Notes: a model not told the origin generated them from the letters alone. DNA of 64,000 bases from Mycobacterium genavense ATCC 51234 (GCF_000526915.1 NZ_JAGZ01000010.1:62001-126000), one strand, 5' to 3'. Counted from the first letter of the stretch, positions 1 to 10,224 are shown. Translations and numbers: made by a program.

Positions 1-1
1 C

Positions 2-115
2 GCCTACGCGCAGCAGTATCTAGCCGACCGCGGGCCGCTACGCGGTATCGACGCCGACTCCGACGTGACGCTGGAGCGCTTCGACGAGTTGGTGGACGGC
101 GCGCTGGCGCTGTGA
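2..115 (+). CDS. 3' end of an unidentified gene (partial)
   Basis: An open frame enters from the left edge and stops at TGA 113-115, giving the last 37 residues of a protein, ending in FDELVDGALAL. Codon third positions are G/C rich as in real genes here. The tail is acidic, with alternating Leu and Asp/Glu, and looks like a C-terminal helix. I do not recognise the family and there is too little to assign a function. It lies 76 bases upstream of the broken methyltransferase on the same strand and may have been co-transcribed with it. Confidence 0.55.
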   Translation, partial: AYAQQYLADRGPLRGIDADSDVTLERFDELVDGALAL

Positions 116-191
116 CGCCCGTCCGGACCTCGATCCGGGTTCGCCCTAAGGTGCATCACGACCCCGGAGTCCGGAGAAAGGCAACCCGAAG

Positions 192-1072
192 ATGGCTGAG
201 GAGGTGACGCCGCATTTCGAGGACGTGCAGGCGCACTACGACCTATCCGACGACGACCTATCCGACGACTTCTTCCGCCTGTTCCTCGACCGCACCCAGA
301 TGTACACCTGCGCGTATTGGCTTGGCGGCGAGGACATGACGCTGGAAGAGGCGCAGATCGCCAAGATCGACCTGTCGCTCGGCAAGCTCGGCCTGCAGCC
401 CGGCATGACGCTGCTGGACCTCGGCTGCGGCTGGGGTGCCGCCATGAAGCGGGCCATCGAGAAATACGACGTCAACGTCGTCGGCCTGACGTTGTCGAAG
501 AATCAAGCCGCCCACGCCCAGAAGATGCTCGACGAACTGGACACCCCGCGCTCCAAGCGGGTGCTGCTGGAAGGCTAGGAGCGGTTTCACGAGCCGGTGG
601 ACCGCATCGTGGCGATCGGCCCGCTCGAGCATGTCGGCTACGACCGGTACGCCGCCTTCTTCGAGAGGGCCTACGAGCTGCTGCCGGCCGGAGGCACCTT
701 CTTGCTGCACACCATCACCGTCTTGTCGGAGAAGGAAATCATCGCGTCGGGATTGCCGCTGACTCCGGCGATCGTCGAGTTCAGCGACTTCATGAAGACC
801 GAGATCTTCCCCGGCGGCTACCTGCCGACCATCGACATGGTGAAGGAGTTCTCGGCCAAGGCCGGCTTCAAGCTGAAGCGTCGCCAGTCGCTGCAGCGGC
901 ATTACGCCAAGACGCTGGACGTGTGGGCCGCTAACCTGTCAGCACAAAGGACGAGGCCATCGCGATTCAGTCCGAAGAGGTCTACGAGATGTACATGAAG
1001 TACCTCACCGGCTGCGCGAACCTCTTCCGCAAGGGCTACACCGATCTCAACCAATTCACGCTGCGCAAGTAG
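192..1072 (+). pseudogene. mycolic acid cyclopropane/methyl transferase (CmaA/UmaA family), disrupted
   Basis: Intact relatives are SAM-dependent enzymes of about 290 residues that add methyl or cyclopropane groups to mycolic acid double bonds. The frame starts at ATG 192 after GGAGAAAGG and shows the SAM site LLDLGCGWGA and the family block VVGLTLSKNQ. There are three lesions. A 15-bp tandem duplication (240-254 and 255-269) doubles DLSDD. TAG at 576-578 sits where the family has Trp in the motif LLxGWExF. A frameshift near 935-946 moves the C-terminus (EEVYEMYMKYLTGC to QFTLRK, TAG 1070-1072) into another frame. The frame continues unchanged past the TAG (597-934), so that lesion is a base substitution. 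No functional enzyme is expected. Confidence 0.93.
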
Positions 1073-1088
1073 CAGCCCACGCGTCAGG

Positions 1089-2660
1089 CTAGAGCGGCAG
1101 CAGGCTGTGCTTGCGTCCGACGCGGAACCAGATCTGCTTGTCGCGCAACAGATGTAACGACTTGCGGATCAGCAGCCGGGTCTGGTGGGGATCGATGACC
1201 GCATCGATGAAGCCGCGCTCGGCGGCCGTCCACGGGATCGCCATGTTGAGGTTGTAGCCCTCGATGAAGTCCTTCTTGATCTGCTGCGCCTCGGGCGTCG
1301 TCGGGTCGGGGAACCGTTTCATCAGCAGCTGGGCGGCGCCCTCGGCGCCGATCACGGCGATGCGTGCGGTGGGCCAGGCGAAGTTGAAATCGGCGGTCAG
1401 CTGCCGGGATCCCATCACCGCATACGCGCCGCCGTAGGACTTGCGGATCGTGATCGTCACCTTGGGCACGTCGGCCTCCACGACCGCGGAGAGGAACCGC
1501 CCGCCGCGCTTGATGATGCCGTTTTTCTCCTGCTCGGCCCCCGGCAGGAAGCCGGGCGTGTCGACGACGAAGATCAGCGGCAGCTCGAAGATGTCGCAGA
1601 ACCGGATGAAACGCGTTGCCTTGTCGGAAGCTTCGTTGTCGATCGACCCGGCCAGGAACATCGGCTGGTTGGCGATCACGCCGACCGGGCGCCCGTCGAC
1701 CCGGGCGAACCCAGTGATGATCGCCGGCCCCTGCTGCGCGGCGACGTCGAGGAAATCGCCGTCGTCGAAGATCCGCAGCAGGATCTCGTGCATGTCGTAG
1801 GCCGCGTTGTCGTTGTCCGGGATGATCGTGTCGAGTTCCAGATCGGTCGGGGTGATCTCCGGTTCCAGCCCGGGATTGACGATCGGCGGTTTCTCGAAGA
1901 CGTTGGACGGCAGGAACGACAGGAAGTCACGGACGTACTGGAACGCCTCGGCCTCGGTGTCGACGACGTGATGGATATTGCCATGGCGGGCCTGCACGTC
2001 GGCGCCGCCCAGCTCGTCGAGCGTGATCTCTTCGCCGGTGACTTCCTTGATCACGTCAGGCCCGGTGACGAAGAAGTAGCCCTGGCCGCGCACCGCGACC
2101 AATAGGTCGTCCTGGATCGGCGAATAGACCGCTCCCCCAGCGCATTTGCCGAAGATGAGGGAGATCTGCGGCACCACCCCGGACAGGGCTTCGTGGCGGC
2201 GGCCCAGTTCGGCGTACCAGGCCAGCGACGTGACCGCGTCCTGGATGCGGGCGCCGCCCGAGTCCTGGATCCCGATGATCGGGCAGCCGACCATCGCGCA
2301 CCAGTCCATCAGCCGGGCCACCTTGCGGCCGAACATCTCCCCGACGGTGCCCTGGAACACGGTCTGGTCGTGGGAGAACACCCCGACCGGCCGGCCGTCG
2401 ATCATGGCATGGCCGGTGATGCAGCCGTCGCCGTAGAGCGCGTTCGGATCGTTCGGCGTCTTGGCGAGCGCACCGACCTCGAGGAAGGTGCCCGGGTCGA
2501 CCAGCGCATGGATGCGGGACCGGGCGCTGGGGATGCCCTTCGCGTCACGCTTGGCGGCCGCCTTCTCGCCGCCGGGTTCCTTGGCCAGTTCCAGACGAGC
2601 GTTGAGCTCGGCCAGTTTCTCGGCGGTCGTGTGCGCGCGCGAGGGCACTTCACCCGTCAC
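1089..2660 (-). CDS. accD4: acyl-CoA carboxylase carboxyltransferase subunit AccD4
   Basis: This is the beta (carboxyltransferase) subunit of the long-chain acyl-CoA carboxylase that makes the carboxylated alpha-chain substrate for Pks13; it works with a biotinylated AccA3-type subunit encoded elsewhere. The 523-residue protein has both crotonase-fold halves: the oxyanion motif DSGGARIQDAV near residue 140 with GGAVYSP after it, and the second-half motifs FVVDTPGFLPG and GGAYAVMGSRQL. Length and end match the family. The start is GTG 2660, 11 bases after the pks13 stop, with GTAGGCAAG as a weak ribosome site. It is the last gene of the fadD32-pks13-accD4 operon, whose products cooperate directly. 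Confidence 0.96.
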   Translation of the reverse strand: MTGEVPSRAHTTAEKLAELNARLELAKEPGGEKAAAKRDAKGIPSARSRIHALVDPGTFLEVGALAKTPNDPNALYGDGCITGHAMIDGRPVGVFSHDQTVFQGTVGEMFGRKVARLMDWCAMVGCPIIGIQDSGGARIQDAVTSLAWYAELGRRHEALSGVVPQISLIFGKCAGGAVYSPIQDDLLVAVRGQGYFFVTGPDVIKEVTGEEITLDELGGADVQARHGNIHHVVDTEAEAFQYVRDFLSFLPSNVFEKPPIVNPGLEPEITPTDLELDTIIPDNDNAAYDMHEILLRIFDDGDFLDVAAQQGPAIITGFARVDGRPVGVIANQPMFLAGSIDNEASDKATRFIRFCDIFELPLIFVVDTPGFLPGAEQEKNGIIKRGGRFLSAVVEADVPKVTITIRKSYGGAYAVMGSRQLTADFNFAWPTARIAVIGAEGAAQLLMKRFPDPTTPEAQQIKKDFIEGYNLNMAIPWTAAERGFIDAVIDPHQTRLLIRKSLHLLRDKQIWFRVGRKHSLLPL

Positions 2661-2671
2661 TACTTGCCTAC

Positions 2672-5600
2672 CTAACTGTTCGACGTCGTCCGGCCGGCAT
2701 GCTCTGCCTCGACCGTGTTCAGCGCCTGGGTCATATGCGCGCCGACCTTGGCGATGATCGGCTCGTCGATGGCCTGGATGTGCTCGCCACCGATCGGCAC
2801 GACCTCGAGGTCGGCGAGATACTCGCCCCAGCCTCCGTCCGGCTTACGAACGGCGTATCGCGGTTCGAACATGATCGCGTCGTCATGGTAGCGATCCGCC
2901 ATGTAGAGGGTCACATGCCCGTCGTAAGGCTGGATCTCGGCGGTGTCGATCGCCCGGTTGTCCAGGTACGACGTGCGCTGGTGCTCGATGATCCCGGCCG
3001 GGATCTGCACCCCGCTCTGTTTGACGGCCTCCAGCACGAACCGGATCTGGCCCTCGTCGTCGAGCTCCTCGAGCTGCTCGTAGGGGATCGCCGGGATGGT
3101 GACCTGGAAGGTCTTCTCGGCGAAGCGGGCGTAGCGGTCCCAGCGGGCGCGGACTTCCTCCTTGGTCTGCGGGACCTCTTCGCCGGCGCGCACCGCGTCG
3201 ATCAGACCCACCCAGGCGACGTCCTTGCCCATCTTCTTGAGCCCGATCGCGCACGCGTAGGCCAACACACCGCCCAGCGACCAGCCGGCCAGGACGTAGG
3301 GGCCGTCGCCCTGCATCTCGATCAGCTTCGGAACGTATTGCGCCGCACGCTCTTCGATGCTGCCCTCGACCCGCTCGAAGCCGTACATCGGAGTGTCGGC
3401 GGGCAACCGGTTGAGCAGCGGCTCGTACACCACGGTCGAACCGCCGGCCGGGTGGAACACGAACACCGGCGTCTTGGTCGACCCTTCGGGGCGGGCCCGC
3501 AACGTGCGGACGAACCCGTCGATGGTGCCGGCCTCCAGGTACTGGCGGACCTTCTCGGCCAGCGCCTCGATGTTCTCCGCGGTCAGCACGTCCTCGGCGG
3601 TGATCGGCCCCTCGGCGCGTTCGGACAGTCGCTCCGCCATCTTGGCGGCGGTGGCCTCGTCCAGCTTGGGCAGCAGGTTGAAGATGCCGCCCGGGGACTT
3701 GCCGGTGACGATGGCCCAGGTGGCGAACGTGATCCGCTCGGCGGCATCGCGCGGCGGCACATCGGAGTTCAGCACCTTGGCGACGGTCTCCTGGCTGAGC
3801 GCCTCGGCCGCGCCGGTCAGGTTCGGCTTGACACCATTGCCCGAGGCGTTGCCCGCCGGACCGGTCGGATCCGTCGGCGGCGGCGGAATCGCCGTATCCG
3901 ACGGCGGCGGCGCCGGCTGGGTCTGCGGTTCGGCCTGCGGATTAGGTGCGGCGACAACGGATTCCGGCGTCGCGCCGCTGAGCAGGCTGGCCTGCGCCCG
4001 GGCGATCTCCTCGGCCGTCTGGGTCTTCTGGTGCTCGTGCAGCTGCTCGACCTCGTCGCGGTGTTCGATCGCGTACTCGATCAGCTTCTCGACGTTGTAG
4101 AGGTTGGCGTCCCGCACCGCCGTCAATTGGATTGGCGGCAAGTCGAAGTCGTACTCCACGCGGTTCTTGATCCGCACCGCCATCAGCGAGTCCAGGCCCA
4201 GCTCGATCAGCGGCACCTCCCACGGCAGGTCCTCGGGTTCATAACCCATGGCCGCCGCCACGATCCGGCCCAGCCGCTCGGCGATGGTCTCACCGGACTC
4301 CGGCGACCACTTCACGAAGTCCGACGGCATGTATCGATTGGTCAGGCTGTCCGACAGGGTTTCGGCGTCCTCGACCTCTTCGACGGGCACGGTGACTGGT
4401 GCTTGGGCCGATCCCGTCGCGGGCTCGACCGCCACCCCGGCGCCGACGGCGGCGGGCAACGCCGCGGTGGCCTGACCCGCCCGGGAGACCAACGCGTCGT
4501 AGACCAACGTGAACGACTCGTCGATGCGGGCGTGTACTTGTACCGACGCCCCACCGGGGTGGCGAGTCAACGTCGTCACCAACCGGGCGCCTTCGCCCGG
4601 CACCGCGCGCTGCTCGGCCGCCGTCAACTGCGCGTCGGGCAGCACCGCCGCCGCGGCCGCGCGCACCAGCGCCGCGAGGTCGGTGTCGTCCCGGGGTGCG
4701 TACTCCCAGACGTGACGGCCGTCGGGCAGCGCGACGTGGTTCCCGGGCATGACGATCGAGCCGTCGCCGGAAAAGTGCGCGTCGAGCCAGTGCTCCTTGC
4801 GCTTGAATCGGGTCGGCGGAATGTTGGCGTAATCTCCGGGCCCCTGGGCGCGGCTGAACATGGTCCGGATGTCCAGGTCGTGTCCGTAGACATACAGCTG
4901 CGCCATCGTCGAGACCATCGAGGAGACCTCGTCCTGCTTGCGGGCCAGCGTCGGGATCAGCTGCGCGTCATGCAGGCCGGCCGACGCCGTGGTCAGGCCC
5001 ACCTGCATCAGCGCCACCGGGTTGGGCGCCAGCTCCAGGAACGTGGTGTGCCCGCTGTCCACGGCGTTGCGGATGCCGTGGGTGAAGTAGACGCTGTGGC
5101 GCAGCCCCTTCTTCCAGTAGTCGACGTCGTGGATCGGGTCGGAGCCGGGTTTGATGTAGCTGCCCTCGTGCACGGTCGAGTAGATGCCGCACGTCGGGCT
5201 CATCGGCTTGATGCCCTGCAGTTCCGCGGCCAGCTCGCCGAGCAGCGGATCCATCTGCGAGGTGTGGCTGGCGCCCTTGGTCTGGAATTTGCGGGCGAAC
5301 TTGCCCTCGGATTCCGCCCGGGCGATGATCGCGTCCACCTGCTCGGGCGGGCCGCCGATCACGGTCTGGGTCGGGGCCGCGTAGACGCACACCTCCAGGT
5401 CGGGGAAGTCGGCGAACACCGTCTTGATCTCGTCGGCGGAGTACTCCACCAGCGCCATCAGCCGGATGAACTCACCGAACAGCATCGACTCGCCCTCGCC
5501 CATCAGGTGCGAACGCGAGCAGATCGCCCGGGTGGCGTCGCGCAGCGACAATCCGCCGGCGAAGTAGGCCGACGCGGCCTCACCCAGCGACTGCCCGACC

Positions 5601-8038
5601 ACCGCGGCCGGCTTGGCGCCGTGATGCTTGAGCAACTCACCCAGCGCGATCTGGATCGCGAAGATGGTGACCTGGGTGGTCTCGATACCGTAGTCCTGCG
5701 AGTCGTCGAGGATCAGCTCGAGCACCGAGTAGCCCAGCTCGTCCTGGACCAGGGCGTCGACCTTCTCGATCCACTCGGCGAACACCGGGTTGCGCAGGTA
5801 CAAACTCTTGCCCATCTTGCGGTGCTGGGCGCCGAATCCGGCGAGCACCCACACCGGACCGTTGGTCACCGGCCCGTCGACGCTGAACACGTTCGGGCGC
5901 TGCATGCCCTCGGCGACCGCGCGCAGGCCCCTGATGGCTTCCTCGTGGTCGTGGGCCAGCACCACCGCGCGGGAACGACCGTGGTTGCGCCGCGACAGCG
6001 ACCGCCCGATCGCCTCCAGCGACGACGCCTGACCCTCGGGGCTTTCCATCCAGTCCGCCAGTTCGGCGGCGGCGGCCTTCTTGCGCGAGGTCAAAAACGC
6101 CGACACCGCGAGCGGGATCAGCGGCTTGGTGGGTTCCGACTCCTGTTGCGCCGCAAGCTCTTCCAGCGCCGCCGCCTTGAGCTCCAGCGCCTCGTCGGTG
6201 AGGCCCGGCAGCTCGGGCTCGAAGTCGGGGACCTCGTACTCGTCGGTGATGATGTTGCGGAAGTCGTCGAACCGCAGCGAGTGGCTCTCCAGCGTCGGCG
6301 CCTCGGCCTGCTCGGTCTCGGCGGCCGGGGTCATCTCGGGCGCGGGTTCGCGCCCGGGTGCCAGATCGCGCGGCAGGACTTCGCGGACGACCACGTGGGC
6401 GTTGGCCCCGCCGAAGCCGAAGCTCGACACCCCGGCCAGCGCGTAGCCGCCGTAGCGCGGCCAATCCGTCGCGCTGTCAACGAATTTCAGGTGGGCGCCG
6501 TCGAAGTCGATGCAGGGGCTAGGGCCGGCGAAGTTGATCGACGGCGGCAGTTTGTCGTGCTGCAACGACAACACGACCTTGGCCAGACTGGCCGCGCCGG
6601 CGGCCGACTCCAGGTGTCCCACATTGGTTTTGATCGCACCCAGCAGCGCCGGACGGTCGGCGGGCCGACCGCGGCCGACCACCCGGCCCAACGCCTCGGC
6701 CTCGATCGGGTCGCCGAGGATGGTGCCGGTGCCGTGCGCCTCGATGTAGTCGACGTTGCGCGGGTCGATCCCGGCGTCCTTGTAGGCCCGGCGCAGCACC
6801 TCGGCCTGCGCGTCCTGGTTGGGGGCGATCAGACCGTTGGACCGGCCGTCGTGGTTGACCGCGCTACCGGCGATGACGGCCAGGATCTGGTCACCGTCAC
6901 GACGCGCGTCGTCGACCCGCTTGAGCACGAACATGCCGCCACCCTCGGAGCGGGTGTATCCGTCGGCGTCCGAGGAGAACGACTTGATCCGGCCGTCCGG
7001 CGACAACACCGCATCGATCTCGTCGAAACCGAGCGTCGCCAGCGGGGTGAGCAACGCGTTGACGCCGCCGGCGAGTGCGACGTCGCATTCGCCGTTGCGC
7101 AGCGCCTGCACCGCCTGATGCGTGGCCACCAGCGAGCTCGAGCACGCGGTGTCCAGTGCGACCGAGGGGCCCCGGAAGTCGTAGAAGTAGGACACCCGGT
7201 TGGCGATGATCGAGTTCGCGGTGCCGGTGATCGCGTACGGGTGGGCGACCGTCGGGTCGGACACCGCCAGCAGCTGATAGTCGTGGTTGGAGAAGCCGAC
7301 GTACACGCCGACGGCCTCGCCGCGCAGCGCCGACGCGGGGATCCGGGCGTGCTCGAGGGCCTCCCAGGTCAGCTCGAGCGCCAGCCGCTGCTGCGGGTCG
7401 ATGTTGTCCGCCTCGGTCTTGGCGATCGCGAAGAACTCGGAGTCGAATCCCTTGACGTCCTTCAGGTAGCCGCCGCGGGTGCGCGCCTTGGCGACCAGCT
7501 GGGCGATACGCGGCTCTTCCAGGAACTCTGACCAGCGCCCCTCGGGCAGATCGGTGATCGCGTCGCGGCCCTCCATCAGGGCCTGCCAGGTTTCGTCGGG
7601 GCTGTTCATGCCGCCGGGCAGCCGGGTGGACAGCCCCACGATCGCGATGTCGACACGTTCGGCCGGTCCGGTGCGGGTCCAGTCGACGTCGCCGACGTCG
7701 TCGGGGCGTTCGGGTTCGCCCTCGATGATGCGGGTGGCCAACGATTCGATGGTCGGATGCTGGAAGGCCACCGCAACCGACAGCGTGACACCGGTCATGT
7801 CTTCGATGTCGGCGGCCATCGCCACCGCGTCGCGGGAAGACAGGCCCAGCTCCGCCATCGGGACGGACTCGTCGATCGTGTCCGGCGATTGCCCGACGAC
7901 GCGGCCCACCCAGTTGCGCAGCCACTCCCGCATCTCGGGGACCGTCATGTCGGTCCGCTTGGCGGGCGCATCCTCAGCAAGCCCGCCAGCCGCCGCGTTT
8001 TCGGAGTTGTCCGGCAGGTCAGATTCTGTGTCAGCCAT
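2672..8038 (-). CDS. pks13: polyketide synthase Pks13, mycolic acid condensase
   Basis: This type I polyketide synthase joins the FadD32-activated meromycolic chain and the carboxylated alpha chain in a Claisen condensation, then transfers the product to trehalose. Domains in order are: N-terminal acyl carrier (ELGLSSRD, about residues 62-69), ketosynthase (DTACSSSL, active Cys about 299, and EAHGTGT), acyltransferase (GQSLGEAAS), second carrier (ELGLDSLMAV), a Pro/Ala/Gln linker, and thioesterase (GWSLGG near the C-terminus). It has 1788 residues against about 1730 in M. tuberculosis; the extra length is in the linkers. I chose ATG 8038 because GAAGGA lies 5 bases upstream and homologues begin there; an in-frame start at 8059 would overlap fadD32. 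All three catalytic centres look intact. Confidence 0.97.
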   Translation of the reverse strand: MADTESDLPDNSENAAAGGLAEDAPAKRTDMTVPEMREWLRNWVGRVVGQSPDTIDESVPMAELGLSSRDAVAMAADIEDMTGVTLSVAVAFQHPTIESLATRIIEGEPERPDDVGDVDWTRTGPAERVDIAIVGLSTRLPGGMNSPDETWQALMEGRDAITDLPEGRWSEFLEEPRIAQLVAKARTRGGYLKDVKGFDSEFFAIAKTEADNIDPQQRLALELTWEALEHARIPASALRGEAVGVYVGFSNHDYQLLAVSDPTVAHPYAITGTANSIIANRVSYFYDFRGPSVALDTACSSSLVATHQAVQALRNGECDVALAGGVNALLTPLATLGFDEIDAVLSPDGRIKSFSSDADGYTRSEGGGMFVLKRVDDARRDGDQILAVIAGSAVNHDGRSNGLIAPNQDAQAEVLRRAYKDAGIDPRNVDYIEAHGTGTILGDPIEAEALGRVVGRGRPADRPALLGAIKTNVGHLESAAGAASLAKVVLSLQHDKLPPSINFAGPSPCIDFDGAHLKFVDSATDWPRYGGYALAGVSSFGFGGANAHVVVREVLPRDLAPGREPAPEMTPAAETEQAEAPTLESHSLRFDDFRNIITDEYEVPDFEPELPGLTDEALELKAAALEELAAQQESEPTKPLIPLAVSAFLTSRKKAAAAELADWMESPEGQASSLEAIGRSLSRRNHGRSRAVVLAHDHEEAIRGLRAVAEGMQRPNVFSVDGPVTNGPVWVLAGFGAQHRKMGKSLYLRNPVFAEWIEKVDALVQDELGYSVLELILDDSQDYGIETTQVTIFAIQIALGELLKHHGAKPAAVVGQSLGEAASAYFAGGLSLRDATRAICSRSHLMGEGESMLFGEFIRLMALVEYSADEIKTVFADFPDLEVCVYAAPTQTVIGGPPEQVDAIIARAESEGKFARKFQTKGASHTSQMDPLLGELAAELQGIKPMSPTCGIYSTVHEGSYIKPGSDPIHDVDYWKKGLRHSVYFTHGIRNAVDSGHTTFLELAPNPVALMQVGLTTASAGLHDAQLIPTLARKQDEVSSMVSTMAQLYVYGHDLDIRTMFSRAQGPGDYANIPPTRFKRKEHWLDAHFSGDGSIVMPGNHVALPDGRHVWEYAPRDDTDLAALVRAAAAAVLPDAQLTAAEQRAVPGEGARLVTTLTRHPGGASVQVHARIDESFTLVYDALVSRAGQATAALPAAVGAGVAVEPATGSAQAPVTVPVEEVEDAETLSDSLTNRYMPSDFVKWSPESGETIAERLGRIVAAAMGYEPEDLPWEVPLIELGLDSLMAVRIKNRVEYDFDLPPIQLTAVRDANLYNVEKLIEYAIEHRDEVEQLHEHQKTQTAEEIARAQASLLSGATPESVVAAPNPQAEPQTQPAPPPSDTAIPPPPTDPTGPAGNASGNGVKPNLTGAAEALSQETVAKVLNSDVPPRDAAERITFATWAIVTGKSPGGIFNLLPKLDEATAAKMAERLSERAEGPITAEDVLTAENIEALAEKVRQYLEAGTIDGFVRTLRARPEGSTKTPVFVFHPAGGSTVVYEPLLNRLPADTPMYGFERVEGSIEERAAQYVPKLIEMQGDGPYVLAGWSLGGVLAYACAIGLKKMGKDVAWVGLIDAVRAGEEVPQTKEEVRARWDRYARFAEKTFQVTIPAIPYEQLEELDDEGQIRFVLEAVKQSGVQIPAGIIEHQRTSYLDNRAIDTAEIQPYDGHVTLYMADRYHDDAIMFEPRYAVRKPDGGWGEYLADLEVVPIGGEHIQAIDEPIIAKVGAHMTQALNTVEAEHAGRTTSNS

Positions 8039-8045
8039 GGTTCCT

Positions 8046-9944
8046 TCAGTCTGTGGCACTGGCGAAAGCGGTCGGGGAGCCGACGCCGCTGCGCAGACTG
8101 CCGTCCAGGTAGGCGGCCCGGCAGGCGCGGTGCCCGATCTTGCCGCTGGAGGTGCGGGGGATCGTCCCCGACTGCACCAGCAGCAGGTCTCGGACGGTAA
8201 CCCCGTGCCGCACGGCGATGGCCGCGCGAATGTCGTCGGCGATGGGTTGGTAGTCGAGCTTGTGTGTCCCGGCGGCCCGCTCGGCGACGATCACCAGCTG
8301 TTCGGAGGTGTCGTCCGGGTCGAACTTGAGCCCGGCGTGCGGGTTGTCGAACACCGCTTGTGGCAACTGGTTCGCCGGGACCGAGAAGGCGGCGACGTAT
8401 CCGGTGCGCAGCGCCTTGCTGGCCTCCTGCGCCGAGTACTCGAGGTCCTGCGGGTAGTGGTTGCGGCCGTCGATGATGACCAGGTCCTTGATGCGGCCCG
8501 CTATATAGAGGTGGCCGTTGAAGTACGTGCCGTAGTCGCCGGTGCGCACCCACAGCGCGTCGTCGTCGGCGCCCTCGGCGTGCGACTCGGGGATCCGCGA
8601 CTTGAGGATGTTACGGAAGACGTAGTTGGTTTCTTCTTCCTTGCCCCAGTAGCCGGTGCCCAGGTTCTTGCCGTGCAGCCAGATCTCGCCGATCTGGCTG
8701 TCGGGCAGCTCGCTGGCGGTGTCGGGATCGACAATGACGGCCCACTCGTCGACGCCGATCACGCCGGCGGACACCTGGGCGACCGCGTTCGGGGAATCCG
8801 CGGCGACCTCGACGAAGCGCTGCTTGTTCAGTTCCTCCCGGTCGACGTGGATGACGGTGGGCGCCTCGTCCATCGGCGTGGTGGACACGAACAGCGTCGC
8901 CTCGGCCAGGCCGTAGGACGGTTTGATCGCGGTCTTGCGCAGACCGTAGGGCTCGAACGCCTCGTAGAACTTGCGCATCGAGGCCGGGGACACCGGCTCG
9001 CTGCCGTTGAGGATGCCCTTGACGTTGCTCAGGTCCAGCGGCGGCTCGTCGTCCTTGGGCAGACCGCGCACGGCGGCGTGCTCGAACGCGAAGTTTGGTG
9101 CGACGGTGAAGACCTCGCAGTCCGGGGCGTCGTCCGGCTTGCGCGCCATCTCCCGGATCCAGCGGCCGGGACGGCGCACGAACGCGGCCGGCGTCATGAA
9201 GGTGAAGCTGTGGCCGAGCACCGGGGACAGCAGGGCGGTGATCAGTCCCATGTCGTGGAAGAACGGCAGCCAGGACAGACCGCGGTCGCCGTCCTTGCCT
9301 TCCAGGCCGTTGAGCACCTGCAGCACGTTGGTGGGCAGGTTCAGGTGGGTGATCTGCACACCGGTCGGGGTCCGGGTGGAGCCGGAGGTGTACTGCAGGT
9401 AGGCGATCGTGTCCTCTTCGGCCTCGGGCGCGACCCAGGTGACGGCGACCTCGTCGGGCACCGCGTCGACGGCCACGACGCGCGGCCGCTCCTCGGCCGC
9501 CCGGGCCCGGATGAACTTGCGCACGCCTTCGGCGGCCTCGGTGGTGGTCAGGATCGTCGAGGGTGTGCAGTCGTCGAGGACGGCATGCAGGCGACCGACG
9601 TGGCCCGGCTCGCTGGGGTCGAACAAGGGCACCGCGATCCGCCCCGCATACAGCGCGCCGAAGAACGCGATGAGGTAGTTCAGGTTCTGCGGGCACAGGA
9701 TGGCGATCCGGTCACCGGGCTCGGTGACCTGCTGCAGGCGCGCGCCCACGGCGCGGTTGCGCACGCTGAACTCCGACCAGACGATGTCGCGCTCGACGCC
9801 GTCGCGCTCGGTGGAATAGTCGATGAACCGGTAGGCCAGCTTGTTACCGCGAACCTTCGCCCACTTCTCGACGTGCTTGACCAAGTTCGTGTTGTCCGGG
9901 AACTTGATTCGTCCGTCCACGATGAACGGGTTGTGGTACGCCAT
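8046..9944 (-). CDS. fadD32: long-chain fatty acyl-AMP ligase FadD32
   Basis: FadD32 activates the meromycolic acid as an acyl-adenylate and loads it on the N-terminal carrier domain of Pks13. The 632-residue protein has the AMP-binding P-loop YTSGSTRTPTGV (185-196), the adenylate-forming motif SYGLAEATLF, the hinge-region RTGDYG block and the C-terminal PRTSSGKIGH motif with the late Lys. It starts at ATG 9944 with AGGAGA 8 bases upstream. Its TGA stop is 7 bases before the pks13 ATG and the pks13 ribosome site overlaps it, so the two are translationally coupled. Length matches the family (637 in M. tuberculosis). Confidence 0.97.
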   Translation of the reverse strand: MAYHNPFIVDGRIKFPDNTNLVKHVEKWAKVRGNKLAYRFIDYSTERDGVERDIVWSEFSVRNRAVGARLQQVTEPGDRIAILCPQNLNYLIAFFGALYAGRIAVPLFDPSEPGHVGRLHAVLDDCTPSTILTTTEAAEGVRKFIRARAAEERPRVVAVDAVPDEVAVTWVAPEAEEDTIAYLQYTSGSTRTPTGVQITHLNLPTNVLQVLNGLEGKDGDRGLSWLPFFHDMGLITALLSPVLGHSFTFMTPAAFVRRPGRWIREMARKPDDAPDCEVFTVAPNFAFEHAAVRGLPKDDEPPLDLSNVKGILNGSEPVSPASMRKFYEAFEPYGLRKTAIKPSYGLAEATLFVSTTPMDEAPTVIHVDREELNKQRFVEVAADSPNAVAQVSAGVIGVDEWAVIVDPDTASELPDSQIGEIWLHGKNLGTGYWGKEEETNYVFRNILKSRIPESHAEGADDDALWVRTGDYGTYFNGHLYIAGRIKDLVIIDGRNHYPQDLEYSAQEASKALRTGYVAAFSVPANQLPQAVFDNPHAGLKFDPDDTSEQLVIVAERAAGTHKLDYQPIADDIRAAIAVRHGVTVRDLLLVQSGTIPRTSSGKIGHRACRAAYLDGSLRSGVGSPTAFASATD

Positions 9945-10224
9945 GCCGCCCTCTCCTGTTACACACTCGCCGGTTAGCTACTCCGACGGTCCTGGTGTCG
10001 GCTTCGCCGACGATGTCCTCCGCGCGCGGGCCGGCCTCGTACGCGGCGCAAATTTGCGCCGGTCCGTCCGAGCTTCGACCCGGTCGGGAACCGCCAAACT
10101 CTGATCGCTCTTAATTTTCTCTTAATGTTAGGCGGCGGCGCGCGGCAGACCAAATCTCAAGGTACCGCCGATTGCCCTCGGTACCGCCCACCTGACCGCT
10201 GTGTCCCCTCGCCGGCACTCCGTG
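9945..10224. promoter_or_regulatory. upstream region of the fadD32-pks13-accD4 operon
   Basis: This is a 280-base gap between the stop of the cutinase-like gene and the FadD32 start, both on the minus strand. It contains an AT-rich patch (about 10110-10130) in otherwise GC-rich DNA and a 9-base direct repeat GGTACCGCC at 10161-10169 and 10180-10188, one repeat every 19 bases. This is a plausible place for the operon promoter and a regulator site; I could not identify a specific promoter with confidence. Confidence 0.4.

Noticed and set aside
2699..7531. 1610-residue open frame opposite pks13
   Set aside because: It is the antisense shadow of pks13; composition is His/Arg/Gly/Asp rich with no motif, as expected from reading a GC-rich gene backwards.
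8039..8059. Longer pks13 start
   Set aside because: It would overlap fadD32, while the inner ATG has a good ribosome site.
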